Source: Bombiscardovia nodaiensis
Lineage (GTDB): Bacteria; Actinomycetota; Actinomycetes; Actinomycetales; Bifidobacteriaceae
Length of the DNA: 64,000 nucleotides
Direction of reading: 5' to 3'
NCBI GenBank assembly: GCA_033127725.1
Contig: AP026798.1
Coordinates: 1,550,001-1,614,000, forward strand
Shown: in pieces, positions 1-9,216 of the stretch
How the letters are laid out: each line of letters begins with the position of its first letter
Position numbering within the stretch: the stretch's first letter is position 1
Notes under the pieces: model-generated
What the model was told of the DNA's origin: nothing
What the model saw: the letters and a program-made list of their open reading frames with translations, nothing else
The model's database searches: none
Translations under genes and position numbers: made by a program

Positions 1-478
1 GCCGTCCTACGGTGGTGCGTGACCCCTCTTTGACTTGCGCCAGCACGTCATCCCAGCTGATGGGATAATCCTGGCTTATGCGCTCCACCATCCGGCGCGC
101 CCGGCTCAAGCGAGCCTGCCGGGTAACGCGGAAAAGCTCAGCCAGAGCCGCGTTTTCAGGGTCATACCGGTAACCCAGCAGGTGTACCGAGACCCCGTCG
201 TCGTCCGCGGTAATCTCCGTGCCCATCAGCACAGGCAGCCCATACTCCCGGGAAGCCTGCCCCGCCTCCTGCCAGCCCTGGGCCGTGTCGTGGTCGGTAA
301 TGGCCACCCCCGCCAAGCCCAGCTGCTGGGCCTGAGCCACCATCTCCTCTGGGGTCCTGGTGCCGTCAGAGAAGACCGTGTGGCAGTGCAAATCCCAGCC
401 GCGGCTCTCGCCCTGCCCGGGCAGAGTAACACCAGCAGAGGGCCAATGGGCACCTTGTTCGCTCAGCGTATGCGTCAT
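1..478 (-). CDS. PHP-domain metal-dependent phosphoesterase, 3' end cut by window edge
   Basis: The reading frame starts at the ATG at 478-476 and runs off the left edge without a stop, giving 159 codons. The N-terminal motif DLHCHTVFSDGT (His31, His33, Asp38) followed by AITDHDT near residue 61 is the signature of the PHP metal-dependent phosphoesterase superfamily, which hydrolyses phosphodiester or phosphomonoester bonds at a trinuclear metal site. The order of motifs resembles the YciV/RNase AM-like subgroup (nucleoside 3',5'-bisphosphate or 5'-3' exoribonuclease activities), but the substrate cannot be fixed from the visible half. It is divergent from the VKOR-like gene. The C-terminal metal ligands lie outside the window. 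Confidence 0.85.
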   Translation of the reverse strand, partial: MTHTLSEQGAHWPSAGVTLPGQGESRGWDLHCHTVFSDGTRTPEEMVAQAQQLGLAGVAITDHDTAQGWQEAGQASREYGLPVLMGTEITADDDGVSVHLLGYRYDPENAALAELFRVTRQARLSRARRMVERISQDYPISWDDVLAQVKEGSRTTVGR

Positions 479-539
479 ACTGGTATCGTAAGCTGATTTT
501 TGCAAACTTTCACGTTCAGCTCCCGCCTCGCGTGAGTTT

Positions 540-564
540 CCGGCTGCGCAAGACGGGCAGCCGG
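540..564. repeat. 8-bp perfect inverted repeat in a divergent promoter region
   Basis: CCGGCTGC (540-547) and GCAGCCGG (557-564) form a perfect stem with a 9-nt loop. It lies between two divergent genes (starts at 478 and 653), so a terminator is not expected here. It could be an operator or a 5' leader hairpin of the VKOR-like gene. Function is inference only. Confidence 0.35.
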
Positions 565-652
565 CTCCGGGCGTGTCGTCAGGCCTGCCGTTTTCCGTGA
601 AGTTTGCGCAGTATTTCCCGGCGTCCCCACTGCCTTCCAGCAAGGAGCACAT

Positions 653-1309
653 ATGAGCGAACAAGACTCTCAGGCCACACTTTCTGGCTGGCGGCACGGC
701 CCCGTCTGGACATACGTAGTGGCCCTCCTGGCGAGCGCTGTGGCACTGTTTGTCTCTTTTGCTCTCTCCGCACAGACCCTCCAGCTGGCCCGCCACCCGC
801 TCTCCAAGCTCAGCTGCGACATCAACGCCACGATTTCTTGCACCACCGTGGCCCAGTCCTGGCAGTCCGAGATTCTACACTTCGGCGATCTAAGCATTCC
901 CAACGCCTTTCTGGGTATCGCGGCGGAGTCGGTATTTGTCACCATCGCGGTCATCGGCCTGGCTCGAGTGCGCCTGCCCGCCTGGTTTGCACGCCTGACC
1001 TGGCTGGGTTCCCTCCTGGCCCTGCTCTATGCATACTGGCTTTTGAGCCAGTCCCTGTTCGTCATCAAAGCCCTGTGCCCCTGGTGCCTGGGTCTCATGT
1101 TTTCCACCACTATTCAATTCATGGCCATCAGCCATGCCAGCGTCAGCGTGCAGGGACTACCCAAGGCAGACGGGCCCTTCGCTGGACTGCGCAGCCCGCT
1201 CAACCGCTACTACCGGCTGCATTTCGACCTCATGCTCGACGCTATTTGGATAGTGGCATTGGTAGTACTCATCGTCGTGAGCGAGGGACCGGCCCTTTTC
1301 GCCAGCTGA
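653..1309 (+). CDS. Vitamin K epoxide reductase (VKOR) family membrane oxidoreductase
   Basis: This is a 218-residue integral membrane protein with about five hydrophobic segments (roughly 18-40, 88-104, 113-135, 139-160 and 190-209). It carries the two cysteine pairs that define bacterial VKOR proteins: a loop pair Cys55 and Cys63 (CDINATISC) and the active-site CPWC at 142-145. In actinobacteria this family re-oxidises a DsbA-like thioredoxin-fold partner with quinone, and so drives disulfide formation in exported proteins. In an organism poor in quinones the electron acceptor is an open question. The start is supported by AAGGAG a few bases before the ATG. No DsbA partner is encoded beside it. 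Confidence 0.9.
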   Translation: MSEQDSQATLSGWRHGPVWTYVVALLASAVALFVSFALSAQTLQLARHPLSKLSCDINATISCTTVAQSWQSEILHFGDLSIPNAFLGIAAESVFVTIAVIGLARVRLPAWFARLTWLGSLLALLYAYWLLSQSLFVIKALCPWCLGLMFSTTIQFMAISHASVSVQGLPKADGPFAGLRSPLNRYYRLHFDLMLDAIWIVALVVLIVVSEGPALFAS

Positions 1310-1347
1310 GCCTGGAGCCTTGAGCTGTGGCCCTGTGCTCGCAGGTC

Positions 1348-1371
1348 TATATGCGCATATATATGTATATA
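1348..1371. repeat. 24-nt alternating purine-pyrimidine tract upstream of murI
   Basis: Every base from 1348 to 1371 alternates pyrimidine and purine, and it contains the 14-bp palindrome TATATGCGCATATA (1348-1361). Similar tracts occur at 22620-22639 (upstream of ileS) and 46835-46860 (upstream of xseB). Such tracts can adopt left-handed DNA, but any role here is inference. Confidence 0.5.
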
Positions 1372-1508
1372 GGCATACCTGCGCGGGCTGCTCCTTCGGC
1401 GAGTCCGGCCAGCTTTTCGCTCCCCATACTCTCTGCCAGCGCAACCCGTCAAGCGCCTGAGTAGGCTCGGGGAAGATATGTTTTCTGCGTAACTTCAGGA
1501 GGATGGGC

Positions 1509-2291
1509 ATGGCGAGTACGGCCCCTATCGGCATCTTTGACTCTGGTCTGGGTGGCTTGAGCGTCACCGCCGCAGCGCACCAGCTCATGCCCGCAGAAAA
1601 TCTCCTGTTCTTCGGCGACTCAGCCAACGCCCCCTACGGCACTAAGGCGCCCGAGCAGGTGCGTGATCGCTCATTCGCCATCGCCGACCACCTGGTGGAG
1701 CAGGGAGCCAAAGCCATCGTCATCGCCTGCAATACAGCCACTTCGGTGTGTGTGGGCGACCTGCGCGAGCGCTACCCTATCCCAGTAGTAGGCATGGAAC
1801 CGGCACTCAAGCTCGCCTGCGACCGGGGCCAAGGCCAGCCTCAACGCGTGATCGTAGCTGCCACGCCACTGACCTTACAGGAGCACAAATTCGCCCGACT
1901 CATGGCCCGTTTCCAGACCGATCACACGATTTGGAAGCAGCCCTGCCCGCAGCTGGTGGAAATCGTGGAAGCCGGACAATTAGACGACCAGACCATCGTC
2001 CAGGCCGCCCTTGACCGCTATTTTGGCTCCTATGACCTGGCGAACGTTGACTCCATCGTCCTGGGCTGCACCCATTTCATCTTCTACCGGGACTACCTGC
2101 GAGCTTTCTGTCCGCCCAATGTCGCCATCGTAGACGGTAATGAGGGCACTGCCAGGCACCTGCGCGAGCTCCTACAAGCGCGAGACCAGCTGAACGACCA
2201 GGTGGCAGAGGGCCAGGTCACTATCAAGAATTCCAACCCTTCGTCGGCTATGGCCAACTTGTGTCAGGAGCTCTTCGGGCGCTTGTCGTGA
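1509..2291 (+). CDS. murI: Glutamate racemase
   Basis: Interconverts L- and D-glutamate to supply D-Glu for peptidoglycan. The protein has the expected family length (260 residues) and motifs: FDSGLGGLSV at the N-terminus, the first catalytic cysteine in ACNTATS (Cys74) and the second in LGCTHF (Cys187) with His189. A perfect AGGAGG at 1497-1502 abuts an upstream ATG at 1503, too close for initiation. The ATG at 1509 has a 6-nt spacing and is preferred, although a two-codon longer form is possible. It stands alone, downstream of the VKOR-like gene after a 199-nt gap holding an alternating purine-pyrimidine tract. Confidence 0.93.
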   Translation: MASTAPIGIFDSGLGGLSVTAAAHQLMPAENLLFFGDSANAPYGTKAPEQVRDRSFAIADHLVEQGAKAIVIACNTATSVCVGDLRERYPIPVVGMEPALKLACDRGQGQPQRVIVAATPLTLQEHKFARLMARFQTDHTIWKQPCPQLVEIVEAGQLDDQTIVQAALDRYFGSYDLANVDSIVLGCTHFIFYRDYLRAFCPPNVAIVDGNEGTARHLRELLQARDQLNDQVAEGQVTIKNSNPSSAMANLCQELFGRLS

Positions 2292-2349
2292 GCGGGTCGT
2301 TATGCTAGAGCTTTTACGGGGAAGGTGCAGCTTTTAAGATTGGAGCCAT

Positions 2350-3201
2350 ATGAGCACTCATCACAGCGCAATTATCGACGTGGGCGGCGGCTACCGAGCG
2401 GTCTACGGGGCTGGCGTGCTGGACCGGCTGATGGACCTAGGAATCCAAATTGACCACTGCTACGGGGTCTCTGCGGGCTCGGCCAACATGTCCTCATACT
2501 TGAGCGGGCAGTCGGGGCGCTGTTATCGCTTTTACATGGAGTACTCCACCCGACGTGAGTACGCCTCCCCGAGCAACTTCGTGAAGGGCCGTAATTTCGC
2601 CAATTTGGACTACATCTACGGCACGCTCTCCAACCATGACGGCGAATACCCGCTGGACTACGAGAGCCTTAAAGCCAACCCAGCACAGTTCACCGTGGTG
2701 GCCACAGACGCCAACGACGGCTCTGCCCGGTACTTTACCAAGGACGACCTGAGCCAGGACCATTATGAGCCCCTTATGGCGTCCTCAGCCGTGCCCGTCG
2801 CCAACCAGCCGTACGCGATTGACGGCATCCCTTACTTCGACGGAGGCATGGCCGACCCCATTCCCCTGCGCAAGGCTTTCGAGGACGGCGCCGACCGGGT
2901 GATTGTGATTTTGACTCGCCAGCGCGACTTCATGCGCTCCCCCAAGCCCGACTCTCTGCCCGCCCGCATCCTCTCCCGCACCTATCCCAAGGCAGCCGAG
3001 CGTCTGGAACACCGCTACGAGACCTACAACAGGGAACTCAAAGAAGCCTACCAGTACGAAAAAGAAGGCTCGCTTCTGCTACTGGCCCCCGACGAGTTGT
3101 GCGGATTAAACACACTCACTCGCAACGCCGAAGGCCTAGACCGCATGTACCGCAAGGGCTACGCCAACGCCGCCGCCATCCCCGCTTTCCTGGCCTCGTA
3201 A
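2350..3201 (+). CDS. Patatin-like phospholipase/acylhydrolase
   Basis: A 283-residue protein with the patatin Ser-Asp dyad: the nucleophile elbow GVSAGS (Ser41) and the catalytic Asp164 in FDGGMADP. The oxyanion-hole glycine run VGGGYRAVYGAGVL is at residues 11-23. It has no signal peptide and resembles the cytoplasmic YjjU/RssA-like bacterial subgroup, which act as lipid acyl hydrolases of mostly unknown substrate. Spaced 58 nt after murI on the same strand, with its own ribosome site upstream, so it may be co-transcribed. It converges on the ABC transporter gene, with a shared terminator-like hairpin between them. Confidence 0.88.
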   Translation: MSTHHSAIIDVGGGYRAVYGAGVLDRLMDLGIQIDHCYGVSAGSANMSSYLSGQSGRCYRFYMEYSTRREYASPSNFVKGRNFANLDYIYGTLSNHDGEYPLDYESLKANPAQFTVVATDANDGSARYFTKDDLSQDHYEPLMASSAVPVANQPYAIDGIPYFDGGMADPIPLRKAFEDGADRVIVILTRQRDFMRSPKPDSLPARILSRTYPKAAERLEHRYETYNRELKEAYQYEKEGSLLLLAPDELCGLNTLTRNAEGLDRMYRKGYANAAAIPAFLAS

Positions 3202-3251
3202 GGATAAAATCTCAGCAGAGAGCCTCCCCGCAGCCTGCAGATGGTGGAATG

Positions 3252-3287
3252 CTGTTGGGCCAAGCCCGTCAAGCCTTGGCCCAGCAG
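3252..3287. terminator. Hairpin between convergent genes, probable bidirectional terminator
   Basis: Arms at 3252-3264 and 3275-3287 pair over 13 bp with one G-U pair and a 10-nt loop. The hairpin sits in the 90-nt gap between two converging genes. No long U run follows on either strand, so termination is inferred mainly from position and stem strength. Confidence 0.55.
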
Positions 3288-3291
3288 TATC

Positions 3292-6195
3292 TCACTCGGT
3301 GCGCAGGGCGGTGGCCGGGTCTTGCTTGGCGGCTTTCTTGGAGGGGATGAGTCCACCGATGAGGGTGAGAACCATGCTCAGGATAACCAGGATGAGGCTG
3401 GCTTTCAGGGGTAGCACGGCGTTGACTTCCGTAGTGCCCATGAGCTGGTGAATCAGCGCGTTGCCGGGGACCAGCAGCAAGAGGCTGATGCCTACGCCCA
3501 GCAGGCCCGAGAGGAAGCCGATAATGCCAGTTTCCGCGTTGAAGACCTGCGAAACGTTGCGCTTCGAGGCACCCATGGCGCGCAGGATGCCAATTTCTTT
3601 CGTGCGCTCCAGCACCGAGATGTACGTAATAATGCCAATCATAATCGAGGAGACAATCAGCGAAACCGATACGAAGGCAATCAGCACACCGGAGACCACG
3701 TTGATAATCGTGGTCACCGAGCTCATAATCAGACCCACGTAGTCGGTATAGGTGATTTTGTCTGCCTTCTTAGCCTTGTCGTTGTAGTGGGCAATCGCGT
3801 CGGTGATGGACTGCTTGCTCTCGAAGGAGTCGGCGTAGATGCGGATGGAGCTGGGGGCTTCGCGGCTGATGAGCCCGAAAGACGTCAGGTTATCCTTGTA
3901 GGCACCCACCTGCGGGCGCACATACTGCTCGTAGATGGCGACGAGCTGGTCCGTGTTGGCCGTAGCCATGTACTGGTCGAGAGACGCAGCGGCGGCAGCC
4001 TGCCCAGCCTCGGAAGCGCCGGCACCGGGAGCGGCAGCAGCAGCCATGCCCAAACCCGAGCCAGGAGCGGCCTGCCCTTGCTGGGCGTTGGCACCCTGCG
4101 GGCTACTCTGCCCACCAGCGGTCTGCCCGGCTGCATTTTGTCCACCAGCGGCCTGGTTATTACCCAAGACTGCCGAAGCCATAGCCGCCTTTTGCGGGGG
4201 CGCCAGCGAAGCCACATACGAGCGGGCCTGGTCAGTCTTGGCCTGGTCGTCAGCCGCACTAAAGCTCAGCCCGTTGAGCACGCTGTGGCCCCTGTCAGCC
4301 TGCTGGTCCTGCACCACCTGGCTCTTGCCCGCGTAGTCAATCAGATAATCAGTGAGCAGGCGGGAGTAGCCCACTCCAGCCGACAGGGGCGTGGCCTTGG
4401 CACCAGCCACTGGCTTGACTACACCCACAATTTTTAGGGGCAGGGCCTTGTCCATCAGCTTGGCCACCTCACCTGCGTCGTCTCCCAAGTAGTGGTAGTG
4501 CCCGTCCTCACCCTTGGCGTATTGGTCCGCGGCTGGCAGCAGGTTCAGGGTCTGCTTCATGGCCTGGTCGTAGTCCAGAGAGGCCGTGTCAGTCTTGACT
4601 TTCTGCCCATTGTTGAGCTTGGACATCATGTCGTTGTAGTCGCTGGCCGGTTTCAAACCCAGCTCGTAGAGCGTGGCCAGCGGAATTTTGTTGTTGGCAT
4701 CCAAGACCAGTACTACTTGGTCCTTTTCCTTGGGCCAGGAGCCTTTGACCACCTGGTAGTTGTCGTGAATTACCTGCCCGACGGGTGCTTTGTTCTCATC
4801 TTTGCCCGGCATAATCTCGCTAAAGGAGCGGGGCGAAGACTTGGCTGTGCTCTTGCCGGTCAGGGCCGACATCTGCATGGATTGAATCTGCGAAGGGTCG
4901 GACGAGTTGGGGTCCATGGCCGCCATTTGCGAGGCGAATCCGCCCTGTTGGCCGCCGATGGTCACGCCAGATGCCGACACCAGCGTGCCCTTGGGGTCGT
5001 GGTCGTAGACCGAGAACTTCGTATCGTAGGAGTATTGAATGCCCACCTTGCCCACGTACTGGTTAATTTCGCTCTTGGGATTGTCCAGGTAGCGCTTAAA
5101 GGGGCTCAGATTGTTGGAGGAAATCGATGAAGTCAGGTTGGAGGCGGAGGTGATGGCCGAGTCGTCTGGGTAAATGGCCTGCTGCTTGCCCGATGCCTTT
5201 TTCTTGCCTTGGGTCTGGGCGCTCTCCTGAGCCGATCCCACAATCTTGTTCAAGTCGAAAGATTGCTCCTGAATCGAAATAGGATAGGCCGTCATCGTGT
5301 CTTCCTGCACCTTGTCGATGTAAAGATTTACACCGTTAGAAACGGCTAGAATCAGCGCAATTCCGATGATGCCAATGGAGCCAGCAAAAGAGGTTAAAAA
5401 GGTGCGGGCTTTCTTTGTTTTTAAGTTGTTGAAGGAAAGCGCCAGGGATGTGGCCAGCGACATCGAGGCGTGGCCCAGATTCCGGTGCAGGGCGGTCCCC
5501 TCCTGCGCCTGGTCCAGGGTGAGCGGGTTCGAGTCAGACGTAATTTTGCCGTCGTGCAGCTCCACAATCCGGGTGGCATACTCGTGGGCCAGATCCGGGT
5601 TGTGGGTCACCATCACCACCAGCCGGTCCTTAGCCACCTCTTTCAAGAGGTCCATTATCTGCACGGAAATCTCAGAATCCAAAGCGCCCGTAGGTTCGTC
5701 GGCCAGGACCACTGCAGGATTGTTGACCAGAGCGCGAGCGATAGCCACCCGCTGCATCTGCCCGCCAGACAGCTGGTTGGGCAGCTTGTCTACGTGGTCG
5801 CCTAAGCCCACTTGTTCCAAGGCCTGGCGGGCGCGCTGCCGCCGTTGCGAGCGCGGCACACCGGAGATAGTCAGCGCGAGCTCCACATTCGAGAGTACCG
5901 ACTGATGGGGGATGAGATTGTAAGACTGAAAGACGAAACCGACAGTATGGTTGCGGTAGGAGTCCCAGTCGCGGTCCTTGTAGCGCTGAGTAGACGTGCC
6001 GTCAATAATCAGATCGCCCGAGTCGTAGCGGTCCAGGCCGCCAATAATGTTGAGCAGGGTGGTCTTACCCGAGCCTGAAGGGCCCAAAATGGCCACGAAT
6101 TCACTGTCGCGCAAGTTCAGGCTCACATCGTCCAGAGCACGCTGAGTAAAGTCGCCGGTCTTGTATTGCTTGGCAATGTGGCGGATTTGCAACAT
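3292..6195 (-). CDS. MacB-type ABC transporter, fused ATPase and FtsX permease
   Basis: A 967-residue fusion. Residues 1-235 are an ABC ATPase with Walker A GPSGSGKT (38-45), signature LSGGQ (142-146) and Walker [13 protein letters not shown] (DEPTG 166-170). A hydrophobic segment lies near residues 270-290, followed by a large extracytoplasmic domain of about 450 residues, then three C-terminal membrane helices of the FtsX/MacB permease type. The extracytoplasmic part contains an Ala/Gln/Gly-rich low-complexity stretch at about residues 682-737. MacB-like exporters work as mechanotransmitters that move peptides, lipoproteins or drugs rather than by alternating access. The substrate cannot be told from the sequence. 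It stands alone, with no TolC/MacA partner, as expected in a Gram-positive. Confidence 0.9.
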   Translation of the reverse strand: MLQIRHIAKQYKTGDFTQRALDDVSLNLRDSEFVAILGPSGSGKTTLLNIIGGLDRYDSGDLIIDGTSTQRYKDRDWDSYRNHTVGFVFQSYNLIPHQSVLSNVELALTISGVPRSQRRQRARQALEQVGLGDHVDKLPNQLSGGQMQRVAIARALVNNPAVVLADEPTGALDSEISVQIMDLLKEVAKDRLVVMVTHNPDLAHEYATRIVELHDGKITSDSNPLTLDQAQEGTALHRNLGHASMSLATSLALSFNNLKTKKARTFLTSFAGSIGIIGIALILAVSNGVNLYIDKVQEDTMTAYPISIQEQSFDLNKIVGSAQESAQTQGKKKASGKQQAIYPDDSAITSASNLTSSISSNNLSPFKRYLDNPKSEINQYVGKVGIQYSYDTKFSVYDHDPKGTLVSASGVTIGGQQGGFASQMAAMDPNSSDPSQIQSMQMSALTGKSTAKSSPRSFSEIMPGKDENKAPVGQVIHDNYQVVKGSWPKEKDQVVLVLDANNKIPLATLYELGLKPASDYNDMMSKLNNGQKVKTDTASLDYDQAMKQTLNLLPAADQYAKGEDGHYHYLGDDAGEVAKLMDKALPLKIVGVVKPVAGAKATPLSAGVGYSRLLTDYLIDYAGKSQVVQDQQADRGHSVLNGLSFSAADDQAKTDQARSYVASLAPPQKAAMASAVLGNNQAAGGQNAAGQTAGGQSSPQGANAQQGQAAPGSGLGMAAAAAPGAGASEAGQAAAAASLDQYMATANTDQLVAIYEQYVRPQVGAYKDNLTSFGLISREAPSSIRIYADSFESKQSITDAIAHYNDKAKKADKITYTDYVGLIMSSVTTIINVVSGVLIAFVSVSLIVSSIMIGIITYISVLERTKEIGILRAMGASKRNVSQVFNAETGIIGFLSGLLGVGISLLLLVPGNALIHQLMGTTEVNAVLPLKASLILVILSMVLTLIGGLIPSKKAAKQDPATALRTE

Positions 6196-6327
6196 AGTCG
6201 CGCTCTTTCCCGCGTTTCGGCCCTGGTTGCCAGTAGCTGCCGAATCGCTCGTCTGTGTTTTAGCCTACCTTGAGTACAATTCTCCCATATTTCTGTGGTT
6301 TGGGCAGCCCCCTACCGATAAGGGCTG

Positions 6328-6380
6328 AAAAATAAAAGCTCTCCCCCATCCACACAAGAAGTATGGTATGGGAAAGAGCT
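6328..6380 (-). terminator. Rho-independent terminator of the SPFH gene
   Basis: Arms at 6368-6380 and 6337-6349 pair over 6 + 5 bp with a 2-nt internal mismatch. On the minus strand the stem runs into a TTTTATTTTT tract. It lies about 75 nt beyond the SPFH stop and before the ABC transporter start. Confidence 0.6.
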
Positions 6381-6455
6381 CAAGTATATGCCCGCTTAGG
6401 GCAGGGCAGAACTCAGCCGCTCGGCTTTGCAGGCCCGTAAGCCTGCTTTACCGCT

Positions 6456-7418
6456 TTACTGCTGAGACTGGGCGCTAGCGACCTGTGCCTCGGCTGCTGC
6501 GTCGGCCAAATCACTGGACTGGGCCGTCATCATAGCCGAAGTCATCTGCGTAAAGAGGTCACTGTAGCCGCCAGGCGTGGAAGCTGGCAGCACCACGGTC
6601 TTGGCGTTCTGGGACTCAGCGAGCGTGCGCATCACATCCAAGTACTGGTTGAAGAGCACCACGTTGTTGACCGAGTCAATGTCCATACCTACGGCCTTGA
6701 GGCTCTTAATCTGGTCCACGATGCCGTTGGCAATTTCGCGCCGGTAATTGGCCTGGCCCTCGCCCTGCAAGCGGGTCTTCTCTGCGTCTGCCGTGGCCTG
6801 GGTCTCAATTTCGATACGGTGGGCCTCGGCGCGTTCGCGGGTGGCTTCTTTCTCGCGCTGGGCTGCGTTGATGGAGTCCATAGCCTGCTTCACCTGACCG
6901 GAGGGGTCAATCGCGGTCACCAGCGTCTTGATCACGGAGAAGCCAAACTGCTGCATCTCCTGGCCCACGGTGCGCTGCACGTCTGAGGCAATGTCGTCCT
7001 TGCGGGCAAAAGCGTCGTCGAGTGTCAGAGAAGGAATCGCCGAACGCAGGGCGTCCTCCATGTAAGAGCGCAGCTGGCCAGCTGGATCTTGCAGCTCATA
7101 GTAAGCCGTAGCCACGTTTTTAGGCTCCACCCGGTACTGGGTGGAAACAATCACGGTGACGAACACGTTATCTCGCGTCTTGGTCTCCAGCTTCACGTTG
7201 AGCTGGTTGACACGCAGGTTCGTCTTCGTAGCTATCCGGTCCACCAACGGAATCTTGACATGCAGACCCGCCAGAGCAACCTTGTGGAACTTGCCGAAGC
7301 GCTCCAAGACGTACGCCCGCTGCTGGGGCACTACAAAAATCGTGCCTGCTAGCACGATCAGCACCACCACTATTAGAATTACAGCCGATACCGGCCCCAC
7401 CACACTCACAGCTCTCAT
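6456..7418 (-). CDS. SPFH/Band 7 (stomatin-like) membrane protein
   Basis: A 320-residue protein with one N-terminal membrane helix (about 9-31), then an SPFH domain beginning FVVPQQRAYVLERFGKFH and a long charged coiled-coil (about residues 165-235, rich in Ala, Glu, Arg), ending in a Gln/Ala-rich tail. This is the architecture of prokaryotic stomatin/HIR-type proteins, which assemble into membrane rings and organise membrane microdomains. No NfeD-type partner, often linked to this family, is adjacent. The gene has its own terminator and diverges from the aldo/keto reductase across a 255-nt gap. Confidence 0.9.
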   Translation of the reverse strand: MRAVSVVGPVSAVILIVVVLIVLAGTIFVVPQQRAYVLERFGKFHKVALAGLHVKIPLVDRIATKTNLRVNQLNVKLETKTRDNVFVTVIVSTQYRVEPKNVATAYYELQDPAGQLRSYMEDALRSAIPSLTLDDAFARKDDIASDVQRTVGQEMQQFGFSVIKTLVTAIDPSGQVKQAMDSINAAQREKEATRERAEAHRIEIETQATADAEKTRLQGEGQANYRREIANGIVDQIKSLKAVGMDIDSVNNVVLFNQYLDVMRTLAESQNAKTVVLPASTPGGYSDLFTQMTSAMMTAQSSDLADAAAEAQVASAQSQQ

Positions 7419-7673
7419 GGCACCTCCCCTTGACTTAGTTATTCACCAGCCTATCAGGTGCGATGGCCCCTTGCCTACTGGGCCCGCAAAGTTGCAGGTT
7501 TTCGCTGTCCTGTCCACCAAAGCAGCGATATTGCGTAGCTTTTAGCAGGAAGCGCAATCTTCGGCGCATGGTCAAGACTGGTGAGCACAATCGTATAGTG
7601 AGGCAGTGCTCGCCCAGCAGGCCCCTTCGCAGCGGCGCGGCTGGGCCAAGCACACAAATGAAAGAAGTAGTAT

Positions 7674-8615
7674 ATGGCAACTTTACATAACACACCTATT
7701 TTCCCGCTGGTTCTGGGCGGCAACACTTTCGGCTGGACCAGCTCCGAGGCCGACAGTCGGCAGGTGCTCGACGCCTACGTGCAGGCGGGCGGCAACCTAA
7801 TTGACACGGCCGACGTGTACTCGGCCTGGGCACCGGGGCACTCTGGTGGCGAGTCCGAGATCGTCTTGGGCCGCTGGCTGGCCATTTCTGGCAAGCGCGA
7901 TCAGGTGATGGTAGCCACTAAAGTAAGCCAGCACCCGCAGTATTCCGGGCTTTCCGCGGCCAATGTAGAGGCGGCTGCCAACGAGTCTCTGCTCCGCCTG
8001 GGCATCGACACTATCGACTTGTACTATGCTCACTTCGACGACGAGAGCACCCCGCTCGAGGAAACTGCCGCTGCCTTCGACAAGCTAGTTAAGGAGGGCA
8101 AGGTTCGCGCTATCGGCCTGTCCAACTACTCCCCCGAGCGCATCCGCGAGTGGTTCAACATCGCCCGCGAGAATGGCTTGACCCTGCCCGTGGCCCTGGA
8201 GCCCCAGTACAATCTGGTTCACCGCAAGGACTATGAGGGCGCGCTCATGCAGCTGGCTCAGGACGAGCACTTGGCTGTCTTCCCCTACTTCTCGCTGGCT
8301 TCTGGCTTCCTGACCGGCAAGTACCGCACCATGGACGACCTGAAGGGCAAGCAGCGCGAGGGCATGGTCAAGGATTACTTCACGCCCGCCGGCCTGGAAG
8401 TAGTGGCCGAAGTTGACCGCGTGGCCCAGGAGCATCAGGTGGCCATGGCTACCGTGGCCCTAGCCTGGCTCAAGGCCAAGCCAGGCATTGCAGCCCCCAT
8501 CGCCTCTGCCCGCATCCCCAGCCAGCTGCCCGACCTCCTGGCCGCCGCCCAGCTAGATTTGACCCCGGAAGACATGCGCGCCCTAGACCAGGTCAGCGCC
8601 AAGGTAGGAGCCTAA
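7674..8615 (+). CDS. Aldo/keto reductase
   Basis: NADPH-dependent carbonyl reductase of the AKR superfamily, 313 residues in a single TIM-barrel domain. The catalytic tetrad is visible: Asp44 and Tyr49 in DTADVY, Lys83 in ATKVSQ and His120 in YYAHFDD. The motif GLSNYSPE and the C-terminal IASARIPSQ cofactor loop also fit. The physiological substrate is unknown. A ribosome site (AAAGAAG) precedes the ATG. The stop is followed by an AT-rich palindrome at 8664-8688 that separates it from the ridA-like gene. Confidence 0.9.
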   Translation: MATLHNTPIFPLVLGGNTFGWTSSEADSRQVLDAYVQAGGNLIDTADVYSAWAPGHSGGESEIVLGRWLAISGKRDQVMVATKVSQHPQYSGLSAANVEAAANESLLRLGIDTIDLYYAHFDDESTPLEETAAAFDKLVKEGKVRAIGLSNYSPERIREWFNIARENGLTLPVALEPQYNLVHRKDYEGALMQLAQDEHLAVFPYFSLASGFLTGKYRTMDDLKGKQREGMVKDYFTPAGLEVVAEVDRVAQEHQVAMATVALAWLKAKPGIAAPIASARIPSQLPDLLAAAQLDLTPEDMRALDQVSAKVGA

Positions 8616-8663
8616 GAGCAACCGGCTGCTCCAGCCAAACTTTCTGTTTCAAGATAGACAAGC

Positions 8664-8688
8664 GTATAATAATAAGTTATTATTATAC
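8664..8688. promoter_or_regulatory. 25-bp perfect AT-rich palindrome upstream of ridA-like gene
   Basis: GTATAATAATAA (8664-8675), a single G, then its exact reverse complement (8677-8688). The palindrome contains a TATAAT on both strands. It lies 59 bp before the ridA-like ATG, and no U run characteristic of a terminator follows. A repressor operator overlapping a -10 element is the simplest reading; a weak terminator for the preceding gene is the alternative. Confidence 0.5.
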
Positions 8689-8746
8689 CTACCTCCTTGT
8701 CCTGCATCGCAGCAGTCCAAGGCTTTCGACTGAAAGGAAGGTTACA

Positions 8747-9094
8747 ATGGCTGGAGCAGCCCCTTATTCGGCATGGCGTCAGCAGGCTAACACCTACTAT
8801 GTCTCCGGGCAGTTACCAATTGACCCTAAGACCGGCAAATTCCCGAGCGGTATCGCCGCACAGACCCAAACTGCCTTAGAGAACCTGGAACGAGTGACCG
8901 CGGAGTTCAACTGTAGCCGCCAAGATGTCGTTAAAACAACAGTTTTCCTACGCAACTTCGATGATTTCGCTAGCATGAATGAGGTATATGCCCGCTTCTT
9001 TGCTGACCCCTATCCAGCCCGGAGTGCGTTTGCTGTTGCCGATCTCATGCCGGGAGCTGACATAGAGATAGAGGCTATTGTAGCCAAGCAGTAA
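8747..9094 (+). CDS. RidA family protein (2-iminobutanoate/2-iminopropanoate deaminase)
   Basis: A 115-residue single-domain protein of the RidA/YjgF/YER057c family. It contains VSGQLPIDPKTG, the family motif PARSAF with the conserved Arg92, and the C-terminal IEIEAIV with Glu109. Family members with that Arg hydrolyse reactive enamine/imine intermediates such as 2-aminoacrylate released by PLP enzymes. The N-terminus is a little short compared with typical members (about 125 residues). AAGGAAGG precedes the ATG. It is followed by a strong terminator, so it forms its own transcript, but the neighbours (DauR-like regulator, amino-acid permease, PatB/MalY-type lyase) fit this role. Confidence 0.9.
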   Translation: MAGAAPYSAWRQQANTYYVSGQLPIDPKTGKFPSGIAAQTQTALENLERVTAEFNCSRQDVVKTTVFLRNFDDFASMNEVYARFFADPYPARSAFAVADLMPGADIEIEAIVAKQ

Positions 9095-9110
9095 AACGAT
9101 ATTAAAGGCA

Positions 9111-9149
9111 GGGCTGCTCACTACCAAAAAGCGATTGAGCAGCCCTTTT
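9111..9149 (+). terminator. Rho-independent terminator after ridA-like gene
   Basis: GGGCTGCTCA (9111-9120) and TGAGCAGCCC (9136-9145) form a perfect 10-bp stem followed directly by TTTTA. Confidence 0.88.
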
Positions 9150-9216
9150 ATGTGAAGCCCTGTATGGTGATGTTCATACCCAAAGGTGGTACGAACAAAG
9201 CTTCTTGGAGGAAGAT

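Noticed and set aside
6305..6327. CAGCCC/GGGCTG hairpin as the SPFH terminator
   Set aside because: On the minus strand it is followed by C-rich sequence; the hairpin at 6337-6380 with a U-rich tail is better.
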